Both the position numbers and the translations under genes were made by a program. The notes beneath the pieces are model-generated. The model worked only from the letters and a program-made list of their open reading frames with translations. It did no database searches and had not been told where the DNA came from. Below, one piece after another: positions 12,106 through 23,220 of a stretch of DNA of 64,000 nucleotides. Numbering within the stretch: the stretch's first letter is position 1; each line of letters starts with the position of its first letter. Source of the stretch: Taudactylus pleione (lineage: Eukaryota; Chordata; Amphibia; Anura; Myobatrachidae); the NCBI GenBank assembly GCA_031769625.1, contig JAUIMM010000088.1:6401501-6465500 (forward strand). The letters run 5' to 3'.

Positions 12106-12699
12106 CTACAGGAACCACTTTAGCTCAAAGTCTTTGTTCAGCCCTAGGGGCACCAAGGTTTTTAATGTAAAGATCATATTCATTTCCATTTTAGCTAGCC
12201 TAGTGGCCATATCATTAGTTCTTATATCTGATTTGATACTTTTGAGTCCAGAAAAACCCACAATGTCATTTGAAGAACAATCATGGACCTCCTTGAAGTG
12301 TGAGGATAAGGCATGGGTTTCTAGACCCTTCCTCACATTTCGCAGGTGTTCAGATATTCTAATTTTTAAGGGTCTCGATGTTCTCCCAATATAGAACTTA
12401 TTATATTTACATTTAATGGCATAAACAATGTTCTTACTATGACAAGTTATGAAATCATTTATTTGAAAATCTTGCCGATTAATCAATACTTTTTCTATTT
12501 TGCCATTTCCTTCGCTTTTGAAGGCATGGCACCCCTGGCAAGTGCTGCATCTAAAAAAACCTTTTGACACTATAGTTGTTGGATTCTTTGAAGGTTGAAG
12601 TGTGCTTTTAACAAGTTTGGACCTTAAATTAGGAGCTCTTCTAAAAATGCAAACCGGTCTGTCTGGAATGAATGGCCCCAAAATAGCGTTTTTTTTCAA
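12106..12699 (-). pseudogene. Penelope-like GIY-YIG endonuclease domain
   Basis: C-terminal part (197 codons open) of the Penelope-like polyprotein, which nicks target DNA for insertion in this class. A cysteine-rich stretch (GFFRCSTCQGCHAF, residues 47-60) precedes the GIY-YIG fold. VYAIKC (92-97) and FYIGRT (102-107) stand for the GIY and YIG motifs, followed by LKIRISEHL with the conserved Arg and Glu-His. The frame is offset by one base from the reverse transcriptase frame, with the shift near 12700-12760. The domain looks otherwise intact. Confidence 0.88.
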
Positions 12700-14323
12700 A
12701 TGACCCCAAAGTTTTTGGAGAACTTTTCCACTGATTTATAGTCATCCGAAAAATTGGTAATGAAAGCCCATTTAAAGTTTTTTTCTTCTTTGTCATTATT
12801 TCTAACTTCCTTCTCATCCTTATTGTTAAGAAGATCTTTTCTTTCCCCCTCTTTAACTTTATAAAAGGCTTTATTAACATTGGATTTGTCATATCCACAT
12901 GCTATGAACTTATTAGTCATGTCCTCTGCCTGGGCAAGGAACACCTGTGGTTCTGAACAATTTCTTTTCAGCCTTAATAGCTGACCCCTTGGAATTGCAT
13001 CTAACCAATTATTATGGTGACAACTGGTTCTCTTAATGTATGTACCTGAATCTGTGGGTTTTGTAAAATTTTTGGTCTGTAATTTTCCGTCTTTTACATA
13101 TATTGAAATATCTAAAAAGTTTACTCTGACATCGCTGATGTCAAAAGTCAAAACAATATTTTTGGTGTTGTTATTTAAGTGTTGACAAAATAGCTCCAAA
13201 CTAGGCCTATCCCCTCTCCATACAAAGAAAATATTATTGATATATCTCCGGTAAGACACCAAATTCGCACCGAGCTCACCACACCCCCAGACGGCTTCCT
13301 CCTCCCACTTGCCCATAAAGAGGTTGGCATAGCTAGGCGTGAATTTGGTGCCCATCGCCATACCTGTTTTTTGGAGATAAAACTCATCCTTAAAAAGAAA
13401 AAAGTTGTTGTGGAGAATAAAGTCAATACCTTCCACTAAAAAGTTCTTCATATTTTTGGAAATATCTTATTTATCTAAAAAACTTTTCACTGATTCTATG
13501 ATTAATAATGGTATATAGAGAGGACACGTCTGCACATACCATTAATACCATTAAAAAATTAAAAAATTCTCCTCCCATTCCAACTCCTCCAAGAATTTTA
13601 GAAATTTGTGTCTTTAAGATGTGATTTATTGAGTGACACCAATGGTTGGAGAAAAAAATCTATAAATTCAGACAAATTTGAGGATATCGAACCAATTCTG
13701 GAGATAATTGGCCTCCCTGGAGGGTCAACAAGAATTTTATGCACTTTCGGGAGTGTGTATATTACTGGGGTGACAGGTGAGTCAATAATAAGAAACTGAG
13801 CCTCTTTCTCTGTCAGCGTACCCATCTTATGGTATTTCTCTATAAGATTGTTAAATTTTACTACAGTGGCGTTCGTGGGGTTCCCTCTGAGTGTTTTATA
13901 TGTATGTGTGTCTTTTAATTGTCTGTATATTTCTGCTTCGTAGTCCCCAATATTAAGCAACACCCCCCCCCCTCCTTTGTCAGTTGGTTTGACTATTATC
14001 TCCTTATTGCTTCTAAGGTTTTTCAGAGCTTTCCTTTCTTTAAATGTTAAATTCATCTTATTCTTCTTATGTGACTTTTTATTTGTATTGGTCTTATCTT
14101 GGAAATGCAGTTTTTCTAAATCTTCTAGGACCAAAGCATAAAAAGTATCTAAAAATGGGCCCTTAACCTGTTGTGGATAGAAAATTGATTTCGGGCAGAA
14201 TGGAGTGACCGACGTCGCTTCCAAACTCCTCCCTTCATCTTGTGTATTTTGTCCCAAAAATTTTCTCAAAGCTAGCTTTCGCATAAATTTTTGTACATCT
14301 ACAAACATATTAAATGAATTCAT
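12696..14323 (-). pseudogene. Penelope-like reverse transcriptase, frameshifted, catalytic Asp pair lost
   Basis: Two open pieces: 14323-13598 and 13451-12696. The first holds the N-terminal region with KPTDKGGGGVLL and YTLPKVHK...PPGRPIIS, the finger motifs of Penelope-like enzymes. Between the pieces stops and a frameshift interrupt the motif that carries the first catalytic Asp, still readable as CADVSSLYT. The second piece has KTGMAMGTKFTPSYANLFMG and then YRRYINNIFFVW at residues 68-79. The family's YIDD box is therefore YINN, both catalytic aspartates read Asn (codons at 13233-13238). Downstream GTYIKRTSCHHNNWLDAIPR matches the family's thumb region. Confidence 0.88.
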
Positions 14324-15128
14324 ATAATGATTGTGGCAAATTTTAGGCCCTTCTCTAGAAGGGATATCTCTTCCTTTAACAGAATAGGAGAGCTCAAATT
14401 AAACATTTTTGTTTTTGATAAATCATTAGTGGGTGATATATTTTCAATTTTTGATTCTTTATTAAGAGGGACTACCACCCTATTTTTGGATTTATGCTTT
14501 CTTTTTCTTTGTTTTGTTTCTTTGGTTTCGGTTTCCCTCCCCTTTTGCCCCTATATTTTCTTTTAAAATTTACCTGTGTCCATTGACAAATGGGCTCCTC
14601 TCTAAAAAAGGAGAAAATTCCCTTTCTAAGGGTGAAAATCTATATCGATTTGAAAGATACCTAGGCTGTTCTCTCACCTTCCTTTCATGTCCCCTTTTGC
14701 GGTAATGGTCATCTTTTTTTTGTTATTTGATTGTAATATGACCCATACTTAAAATGCTGCCTATCATTAAAATCTGGCAGGGGACTTCTCATCTGGGAAG
14801 AATGAGAGTTGGTATATCGGGAATATTCTCCGTATGTACTCTCAATATTGTCTCTATTTCTCCCATAATGTCTCTGTGACCTATATGTGGTCCCTTTATT
14901 TCTCTCTATTGATTTTTCTTTGTATAAATTATTATTTCCATAATTCTCAGGTATACCCCGGAATTCTCTCCTCGATCTTCTAGGTGCTGGAGAGATCCCT
15001 ATTTTCTCTCTATTTCAGTTTTGCATATCACCATATTTCTTTTTAATTCTCCCATTGAGCTTAGTGTGGTTTTCACATTATGGTATGTCTCTCCAGGTAA
15101 ATCTTCTGTTTTGTCTCTGTTGAATTTC

Positions 15129-15620
15129 CTAATTTTTTTTAGAAATTAGAACATTTTCAACTTTTTTAATCCTCATTCCTATTAAGCATTCCTGTTCTTT
15201 GAAATCTGCTAGAACTGTGAACGGAGCTACAAGTGATTTAAGCATATTAATCTCTTCTTCTAAAATGTTCAATTCACTCCTACGTTCCTTTACAATCAGG
15301 GACATTAGGGAGAAAGAACATTCTTGAATAATGTAGTCCCAATCCCAATCCTTTCTAAACTGGGGACTTGCCAAATTGAAAGATGCTCTTTTTTCAATTC
15401 TCAGCCCCCTAGGTATCAGATGGTGTGCTGTGTAGTTCTCTAAGGTCGCTACCTCCCACCATATTTTGTTCTCTTTTAATAGGACTAACTCTAATCTCAT
15501 CATTCCTTCAAGATCCTCATCTAATAATTCAATTTGTTCTCTTTCATCATTGAATAATTTTTCTGACAAAAGTCTACTATCCTCTCTAAAGAAAAACATG
15601 TTGCTGCAGAATGGGTACAC
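15129..15620 (-). pseudogene. Upstream ORF fragment of the Penelope-like element
   Basis: 163 open codons rich in Glu, Leu and Lys, probably coiled coil, with EVATLENYTAHHLIPRGLRI. It precedes the reverse transcriptase in the same direction, separated by a decayed stretch with several stops (15128-14324). Similar Leu/Glu-rich N-terminal ORFs occur in frog and fish Penelope-like elements. I infer it is the element's ORF1 or the N-terminus of its polyprotein; its molecular role is unknown. Confidence 0.6.
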
Positions 15621-15887
15621 TGACTATTGGTGATAAAAACAAACAGAATGTCGAAATATATATATATAGTCGTGCCACAACCTAACTGCGCACAAGCAGC
15701 CAAAAGGTATTCCACTGAGTTCTTAAGGATATCACCTACTCCTCTAATACACAATAAAATGAACACAAGGGTATAGGGTTAGGTGCTAGTAAAAGTATCT
15801 TTAAAATGGATCCGAAGAGTCAAAGCATATGCCGTTTTCTCATTCAATGCAGATGAATATAAAAGAGAAAAACATAGCCAATGTTTC

Positions 15888-17177
15888 TGTCAGGGTTCAG
15901 CTTAGGATCGGACTCTCTCACCTACTTGCCGGCTTCCCCTGACTTCCTTGCGGTCAGACGTCTGGTGCAGTGATGGATGTGGGGCTGAGTATTCTGCCTT
16001 AGGAGCTTTTTGCGAGCTTACATGGTCGGCTGTGTGTGCTGGGGATCGGAGTTCCCATCATGGGTGCTGCCATGACAGTTCCTCTCATGTGACAGTACTC
16101 CTAACCTATGGTAGCATGATTTCAGACAGCTGATGCTGTGCTCCAGTAATCTGCTACCCCTGGTATAAATCCGCCTCCAGAACTCCAGGAAGTTGCTGTT
16201 CAACTTTGTTATTCCAAGTGCCTGTGTTACTCCCACTGTTGCTCTGTGCTAAATCCTTCAGCGTGTTGCTTCAGCCTGCACACAGTTTCCCAGTTTTTGT
16301 ATTAGCTTCCATGCTAAACCTTACTCTGAGACTTTAGCTTTCTCACAGTACTTCAGTGTTTCATGTCCCTTCCCTGTGTGTCTTTGTATATGTGCTGCTA
16401 ATTCTATTGCAGCTTTCCTGTGGCTATTACCCTGTATCACTGAAGTGTCAGATTACCTGCTGGTATTAATTAGCTCACAGCTGGTCCTCCCAGCACATGT
16501 CTGTGTCAATCTGCTCTGTGTCTTGTCAGTGCAAATCTGCACTTGCAGTTAGCACTCTCCCAGTGTATGTCTATCTTCTCTATATGTCTTGTCTGTGCAA
16601 TCTGCACCTGCATATATAATTATTCCCAGTATTTGGCCTTTGTCCTGTACCACATTTCTAGCATTCCCAATATATTCCTTGAGTCCACTCTACTCTTGTA
16701 TGTGCAATCCCCAGTATATGTTTGTGTTTTCCTGCATATTTAGCAAACTCCAGTACCTGCCTGTGTCCACATCTCCCTGAGCTGCTGAGCTAGTCAGCTC
16801 CTGGATTTCTTAGTGATTCTTAGTACATTCTCAGTAATCTCATGCAAGCCAGTGATCAGGATTTCTAATTGTGTTCCAGTGTATCTCCAGTGTTCTAGCA
16901 ATAAATTAACGTAATATAGTTTCCGGTCTTCTGCCATTCCCAGGTACCTGTCCAGAGGGCCGCGACCTGCTCACTTGGTGCAGCGGAAAACCAAATCCCA
17001 ATTGGAGGGGTCAATGGAGAAAACCACCGAGTGAGTTAGACTCCGCGCCTCTGGACAGGTCTAGCCAAAACTGGGTTCGGCCACAAATAGGAGACCTAGT
17101 CACAGTCACTCCGATAGTCACCTGAACCCCCCGGCTCACCGTCCTCCACAGAGGATCACTTTCACCGGATTGTGACA
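15888..17177 (+). repeat. Left LTR
   Basis: 1,290 bp, TG...CA ended. A TATA box (TATAAAT, 16164-16170) and a poly(A) signal (AATAAA, 16900-16905) divide it into a U3 of about 300 bp, an R of about 700 bp and U5. It is close to the right LTR, differing by scattered substitutions and a gap of roughly 25-30 bp near 16570-16605. Confidence 0.95.
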
Positions 17178-17193
17178 GTTTGAGCAGCCTAAT

Positions 17194-17830
17194 ATGCAAG
17201 CAGCCGGGTTCCAGGTTGAAGCAGGTTTTCAGGATTTACTCTTTCATGTGTCTGCACAGGAGACAGCTTTGCAATCCGTCAGACAGCAGCTGCAAGAACT
17301 CTCTAGTCAAATGATGGTTATTCATTCAGTTCTAGCTGCTTTGTCCCCAGACACACCACAAGTTCCGCCAGTAAATTCTCCACAGTTTCGTTCCGAAGTT
17401 TCAATTACCCCTACAGATGAAAAATTTTCTGTGCAAGCTAGTGAACCTCTCGTGTCCTCTGGTTCCCCAATTTCCTGATATTCGTGACCCTGAACCTTTC
17501 AAGAGTTTCTACTGGCTTCTAGAACAACTATAAAATCTCCGGCCCAAAATTTTTAAAGTTATTTCCAAGCTTTCTATTGCTACTCCTGACTTGACTAACA
17601 GCTTTTCCAAGCAAACTAATGTAAAGCATCAAAGTTACCTGCACCCTAAACTTACTGAGGTTGAACGTCAGCGATGCCGGGAACTGCATCTGTGTTTATA
17701 TTGCGGTTATGACGATCACTTTCTTAAGGACTGTACTCTGCGCCCACTGAGAAGTGGTGACAAGTGTGTGACTCCTAATGTCTGCGTTTTCAGTTCTCCC
17801 CATCATCCATCAGTGATTCCCGTTACTTAA
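17194..17830 (+). pseudogene. gag remnant of the LTR retrotransposon
   Basis: Two open pieces in different frames (17194-17478 and 17591-17830). The first has a Gln/Leu-rich predicted coiled coil typical of Gypsy gag N-termini. The second ends in a CCHC zinc knuckle, CLYCGYDDHFLKDC, preceded by HPKLTEVERQRCRELHLC. Between them the part that would encode the capsid is almost wholly missing, with stops and a frame change around 17479-17590, so the polypeptide is shorter than a normal gag. A TAA at 17828-17830 separates it from the following repeat ORF, which continues in the same frame. Confidence 0.8.
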
Positions 17831-17845
17831 GTTACAGATAAGGAG

Positions 17846-18672
17846 GTGATGTCCACTAAGCAAAAGAAAGTTCAAGTTTTCGATTGGAGCCCTGCTACAA
17901 GATGCTTCAACCCTCGTCTAAGAAATATTGGGAGGATATTTCAACCTTCTAAAGTCAGGGACACTACTCATTCCACTTCTACTGTTCACGGCCCGGATTC
18001 CATTTCCATCAGTCCCAGCCCGGATTCTGCCTGTTCCGGTCCCTGTCCGGATTCTGCTTTTCCCAATACGGGACTCCAGTCAGTAGCCCCAGGAGGGGTC
18101 TCAACTTCCTTACCCCAGCAGGGGGTCCCAAGTCTCGCACCCCAGCAGGGGGCCCCAAATCTCGCACCCCAGCAGGGGGTCCCAAGTCTCGCATCCCAGC
18201 AGGGGGTCTCAAGTCTCGCACCCCAGCAGGGGTCTCAAGTCTCGCACCCCAAAAGGGGGTCTCAAGTTCCACGCCCCAGAAGGGGGCCTTCATTTCAAGT
18301 TTCATGCCCCAGGAGGGGGTTTCAAATCTCTCACCCCAGAAGGGGGTTACAAGTGTTGTACCCCAAGAGGGGGCTTTCATTTCAAGTTTCACGCCCCAGG
18401 GAGTGGTCTATGTTTTGAGTTTCATGCTCCAGGAGGTGGCTTTCAATTCGAGTTACACGCCTCAAGAGGAGGTCTTCGTTTCGAGTTTCACGCCCCGGGA
18501 GGAGGCCTTCGTTTCGAGTGTTATGCCCCAGGAGCGGACCGTAATTTCAAGTGTTACTCCCCAAGAAAGGGTCTCAAGTTCCATACATCAAAAGGGGGTT
18601 CTGAGCCACTCACCCCAGGAGGAAGTCTGTGTTCTTGCATCCCAAAAGGGGGTTTCATATTGCATACCCTGA
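17846..18672 (+). pseudogene. Repeat-BRCT protein, N-terminal part (9-residue repeats)
   Basis: Follows gag in the same frame. After about 70 residues of Ser/Pro-rich sequence it enters tandem 27-bp units encoding variants of PQQGVPSLA. One G is missing near 18228-18233 (AGGGG instead of AGGGGG), moving the frame by one; the repeats continue in the new frame to a TGA at 18670-18672 and resume immediately after it. The middle units are longer (VFVSSFTPREEA-like). The unit encodes no known fold that I recognise; a disordered or extended spacer is an inference from the Pro, Ser and Gln content. Confidence 0.75.
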
Positions 18673-20442
18673 CAGGAAAAGCCAAGTCAGCTTCCCCAGA
18701 AGGGGGTTTTAGGTCCCATACTCCAACAGGGAGTGTCAAGTTCTGTACTCCAGGAGGGGGCCTTGAGTCTCTCACCCCAAAAGGTTTCATATCTTGTTTC
18801 CCAGGAAGGGGCCTCAAATGCTATCCCCCAGGAGGGTGTTTCTAGTGTTATACCCCAAGAAGGGATTTCAAGTGTCACGCCCCTAGAGGAAATCCTCATT
18901 TCAAGTTCTTTACCCCAGGAGGGGGTTTCAAGCCTCTTACCCAGAGAGAGGGTTCCTAGTGTCCTTCCCCTAGAGGGGACTTCAAGTGTCTCACCCCAGG
19001 ATGGGGTTCCCAGTGTAATACCCCAGGAGGGGATTTCCAGTGTTACGTTTCAAGAGAAAGTTCTTGTTTCAAGTTCTTCACCCCAGGATGGGGTTCACAG
19101 TGTTGTGCCCCAAGGGGGAATTTCAAATGTTATTCTCCAAGATGGGACCTCAAGTGTCTCACCCCAGGATGGGGTTCCAAGTGTTATACCTCAAGATGGG
19201 ATTTCAAGTGCCTCATCCCAAGATGGGATTCCCAGTGTTAAACCCCAGGAGGGGATTTCAAGTGCCTCATCCCAAGATGGGGTTCCCAGTGTTATACCCC
19301 AGGAGGGGAATTCAAGTGCCTCATTCCAAGATGGGGTTCCCAGTGTTATACCCCAGGAGGGGAATTCAAGTGTCTTACCCCAGGACGGGGTTCCCAGTGT
19401 AATGCCCCAAGATGGGGTTCGTGGTGTTATTCCCCTGGAGGGGACTTCAAGTGTCTCACTCCAGGGTGGGGTTCCCAGTATCATTCCCCAGGAGGGGATT
19501 TCGAGTAGTATACTTCAAAGAACAACTTCCGCTAATTTGTCCATCCCAGTTATAAATTCTTCTGTTCCTATGTTCAGGGGATCTTCACAAGCATCACGCT
19601 CTTTTGAATCGGAGTCTAGCGTTTTTGAACAGACTTCCCGGGAGATGGATAACCACTTGAAAAATTTGACTTTTGTGATCTCAGAGGTCCCTGGGCTTCT
19701 GGGGAATAAAGGACTCAAGTCTCTAGTTGAGGCAGTTGGAGGTAGAGTTGTGGAAAATCTTAGTAAAGAAACCAATTACCTCATCATGAGCCCCAACGGT
19801 GATAAATCTAAACGGAAAGTGGCAGAAAATCTTGGTGGCAAGGTCATCGACGAGGACCAATTGTTTGAATTAATGTATTCTTCGTCCAATGACGTAGTAG
19901 GTACTGACCATATAATCCCTGAGAATAACAAATTTTTTAATTCTGGTGCAGATAAAGAACATCAGTTAATGCCAATTACATCTCCTGTTTATCAATCAAT
20001 GGATCTCCAGTATAATTCCATGTCCACTCCTAACTGTGTTTTGTCCATTCCAGTATGCTCAACTAAAGTGTCTGAGGTATCTTTAATTCCAAAAGGGAAA
20101 AGCCCTAAATCAAAGACCAAAGAAATTTCATGCTCACAACCAGTTCTCCTACCTTCCTCTGTGGATAAAACCAGTTCTTCAACTAAAGACCTTATCTCTG
20201 AGCAAAATTTTTTGGGAACAGATAATTGCCTGAAGGACTTGTCTTTTGTGATCTCGGGAGTCTTAGAATCTGTTGAGAATAATGAAGCCAAATCTTTAAT
20301 AGAAACTTATGGAGGCAAAGTTTTTGAGAAACTCAGCAGTAAAATCAATAATCTTATTTTGGGCCGTGATGGTGGGAGATCCAGGCGAGCAAAAACAAAA
20401 GATTTGGGGGTCAAAGTCATTAGTGAGGATACATTTTTTTAA
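18673..20442 (+). CDS. Repeat-BRCT protein, C-terminal part: 9-residue repeats plus two RFC1-like BRCT domains
   Basis: Open from 18673, first ATG-like start at 18733 (569 codons). From 18733, residues 1 to about 255 are 9-residue repeats alternating GVPSVIPQE and GISSASSQD types (27-bp units, often as 54-bp pairs). BRCT domain 1 spans about residues 306-386 (LKNLTFVIS, then GGRVVENLSKETNYLIM, then GGKVIDEDQLFELM). BRCT 2 spans about 497-569 (LKDLSFVISGVLESVE, then EAKSLIETYGGKV, then VKVISED). Spacing and residues closely match the BRCT of RFC1, which binds 5'-phosphorylated double-stranded DNA ends. The linker is Ser/Lys-rich. The TAA at 20440-20442 falls in the last helix of BRCT 2 and open sequence continues in frame to about 20552, so the stop is probably a later mutation. 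Function in the element is unknown. Confidence 0.85.
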   Translation, partial: QEKPSQLPQKGVLGPILQQGVSSSVLQEGALSLSPQKVSYLVSQEGASNAIPQEGVSSVIPQEGISSVTPLEEILISSSLPQEGVSSLLPRERVPSVLPLEGTSSVSPQDGVPSVIPQEGISSVTFQEKVLVSSSSPQDGVHSVVPQGGISNVILQDGTSSVSPQDGVPSVIPQDGISSASSQDGIPSVKPQEGISSASSQDGVPSVIPQEGNSSASFQDGVPSVIPQEGNSSVLPQDGVPSVMPQDGVRGVIPLEGTSSVSLQGGVPSIIPQEGISSSILQRTTSANLSIPVINSSVPMFRGSSQASRSFESESSVFEQTSREMDNHLKNLTFVISEVPGLLGNKGLKSLVEAVGGRVVENLSKETNYLIMSPNGDKSKRKVAENLGGKVIDEDQLFELMYSSSNDVVGTDHIIPENNKFFNSGADKEHQLMPITSPVYQSMDLQYNSMSTPNCVLSIPVCSTKVSEVSLIPKGKSPKSKTKEISCSQPVLLPSSVDKTSSSTKDLISEQNFLGTDNCLKDLSFVISGVLESVENNEAKSLIETYGGKVFEKLSSKINNLILGRDGGRSRRAKTKDLGVKVISEDTFF

Positions 20443-20651
20443 TTGGTGGACATTTATTTCAGCAAACAGTTACTTCTTGAACAAGCCTCCTTATGTAGTA
20501 TTCCAGTACTTCCAGTCTCTAAAAACGAATACGAAAGTTGGGAGGATATCTGAAAAGTTATTTTTTCTAGTCTGCTGGAACCCAGTTCTTATTGTGTCTT
20601 CAAGCAAGATTTTTTTTTGTTGTTGATGTTTTCAAGTCGGATTTTCGAGTT

Positions 20652-23128
20652 GTAAAATAGCAAAAATAACAGATAGCGCTGCAATCAATAGGATAATCCA
20701 CACAATAATTTTAATATGTAATATACATGTTTATTTATACAATATTTAAAATAATAATAAAATTGGCCAATATTGAAGAGAAAAAGAAAAAACAAAACAA
20801 AAAAACAATTATAAAAAATGGACAAACATAGTATGCAATATTCCACTTGTTCTAATTGACAATGAATATAAACTAATCTCTTATAAAAACACCATTAATA
20901 TGGTACCATCAATTAGTAGCTATATACTCCACACATGCAGAGACTGCACATTGAAAATGAGCATATATGTTTTAGATAATCAATAATTACTGGTCATGCT
21001 TTTTTATGCAGGGCTGTATAAAATTCCAAGGATAATGCTACCAATAATGATTCTTAATTTTCCCTATGATCCGTTTTGGAGAATATGGAGCACAGATATA
21101 GATATCCAATTCCTCAAACAAAAAACATATAGTCCAGCACTTGGATTGTTAGCACACTAAGGTGCAAGTCTCAATAATTCAGTTGTTCAAATGATTGACA
21201 CATTAATAAAAACATACGTTCCAGCACTCATATGGTTAACACGCTGTAGTGTAAATCTCAGAATTCAATCCTCTTTGTTTTTTTTATAGCCCATATCAAG
21301 CATTTGAGATAATTATCACACTGAGGTACAGATCACCGTATTAAATGAAGGTATGCAGTCCAGCGCTTTGGTGGTTAACACACTGTGGTGCAGATATCAA
21401 AGTTCAATCCTCTCAGTGGTTTTTTTTTAACACATATCCATGTTATAATATTCACTAGATACAGATCTCAGAATTTAATCCTCTTAGTAGTTGCTATAAC
21501 ACATATCAAGCACTGAGATGGTTATCACACTGAGGTGCAGATCAACATATTAAATAAAAGCATGAAGTCCAGCACATAGATGGTTAACACACTGTGATGT
21601 AGATATCAGAGTTCAATCCTCTTAGTGGCTTTTTTAGCACATATCCATGTGATAATACTCACTGGGAACTTAGCAGAGGGATATTGTAATACTCCTTCCC
21701 AGGCTTAGTGTGCTTTAAAGCTGAACAGTCCTTGCTGCATGCAACAGGTAACGTGGAGCATACACGTTGGTAGGTATAATGTAACGCGTTTCCCCGCCTC
21801 TCTCAGAGTCTCAGCGGCTTCCTCAGAATTGTCTGAGGAAGCCGCTGAGACTCTGAGAGAGGCGGGGAAACACGTTACATTATACCTACCAATGTGTATG
21901 CTCCACGTTACCTGTTGCATGCAGCAAGGACTGTTCAGCTTTAAAGCACACTAAGCCTGGGAAGGAGTATTACAATATCCCTCTGCTAAGTTCCCAGTGA
22001 GTATTATCACATGGATATGTGCTAAAAAAGCCACTAAGAGGATTGAACTCTGATATCTACATCACAGTGTGTTAACCATCTATGTGCTGGACTTCATGCT
22101 TTTATTTAATATGTTGATCTGCACCTCAGTGTGATAACCATCTCAGTGCTTGATATGTGTTATAGCAACTACTAAGAGGATTAAATTCTGAGATCTGTAT
22201 CTAGTGAATATTATAACATGGATATGTGTTAAAAAAAACCACTGAGAGGATTGAACTTTGATATCTGCACCACAGTGTGTTAACCACCAAAGCGCTGGAC
22301 TGCATACCTTCATTTAATACGGTGATCTGTACCTCAGTGTGATAATTATCTCAAATGCTTGATATGGGCTATAAAAAAAACAAAGAGGATTGAATTCTGA
22401 GATTTACACTACAGCGTGTTAACCATATGAGTGCTGGAACGTATGTTTTTATTAATGTGTCAATCATTTGAACAACTGAATTATTGAGACTTGCACCTTA
22501 GTGTGCTAACAATCCAAGTGCTGGACTATATGTTTTTTGTTTGAGGAATTGGATATCTATATCTGTGCTCCATATTCTCCAAAACGGATCATAGGGAAAA
22601 TTAAGAATCATTATTGGTAGCATTATTCTTGGAATTTTATACAGCCCTGCATAAAAAAGCATGACCAGTAATTATTGATTATCTAAAACATATATGCTCA
22701 TTTTCAATGTGCAGTCTCTGCATGTGTGGAGTATATAGCTACTAATTGATGGTACCATATTAATGGTGTTTTTATAAGAGATTAGTTTATATTCATTGTC
22801 AATTAGAACAAGTGGAATATTGCATACTATGTTTGTCCATTTTTTATAATTGTTTTTTGTTTTGTTTTTTCTTTTTCTCTTCAATATTGGCCAATTTTAT
22901 TATTATTTTAAATATTGTATAAATAAACATGTATATTACATATTAAAATTATTGTGTGGATTATCCTATTGATTGCAGCGCTATCCGTTATTTTTGCTAT
23001 TTTACAATTATATCTTTCAATAAGGGTTGGCGATCCCCTTATATACAACAGATAGCTGCAGCAAACATATTGGTTGTATCCATAAGTGCTAGGTTGGCTA
23101 GGCGCCAGGATTCCTTTTTTCCTTTTTT
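20652..23128. mobile_element. Giant palindromic insertion in the LTR element
   Basis: Left arm 20652-21827 and right arm 21832-23005 are near-perfect inverted copies of about 1.18 kb, meeting at CCTCAGAATTGTCTGAGG. A 123-bp unpaired tail (23006-23128) ends in CCTTTTTTCCTTTTTT. The whole is flanked by the 13-bp direct repeat GGATTTTCGAGTT (20639-20651 and 23129-23141), so it inserted as a unit. It encodes no recognisable protein. A long TSD and a one-sided tail point to a retroposed element whose front part was copied back in inverted form. The short open frames at 21705-21954 mirror each other and are not genes. Confidence 0.85.
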
Positions 23129-23220
23129 GGATTTTCGAGTTTCCTGTGTTTTTCAAGTATATTTTTGTGTCTTTCTGAGGAGTTCCAGTTGAGCCTTTAT
23201 GGGTGTTCGGTGCCCACCCT

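Larger units (their letters stand above)
11480..15887 (-). mobile_element. Penelope-like retroelement (Neptune/Poseidon type), inactive
   Basis: Minus-strand retroelement with an upstream ORF (15620-15129), a reverse transcriptase region (14323-12696) and a C-terminal GIY-YIG endonuclease (12699-12106), the order typical of Penelope-like elements. It is broken by stops and frameshifts. Its upstream region is cut by the LTR retrotransposon at 15888-24500; the sequence right of 24500 is the continuation. A 20-bp segment GTGCCACAACCTAACTG (about 15674) is found inverted just beyond the LTR element as CAGTTAGGTTGTGGCAC (about 24507), so the intact 5' region had a stem of more than 15 bp. Both outer limits are approximate. 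Confidence 0.85.

Noticed and set aside
17178..17200. tRNA primer binding site after the left LTR
   Set aside because: GTTTGAGCAGCC does not match a tRNA 3' end that I recognise, so no site is called.
19191..19484. Minus-strand 97-residue frame and plus-strand 120-residue frame in the 27-bp repeats
   Set aside because: A 27-bp period keeps several frames open by itself; only the frame leading into the BRCT domains has independent support.
21705..21954. Two almost identical 71-residue frames on opposite strands
   Set aside because: They mirror each other because they span the palindrome centre; nothing else supports a protein.
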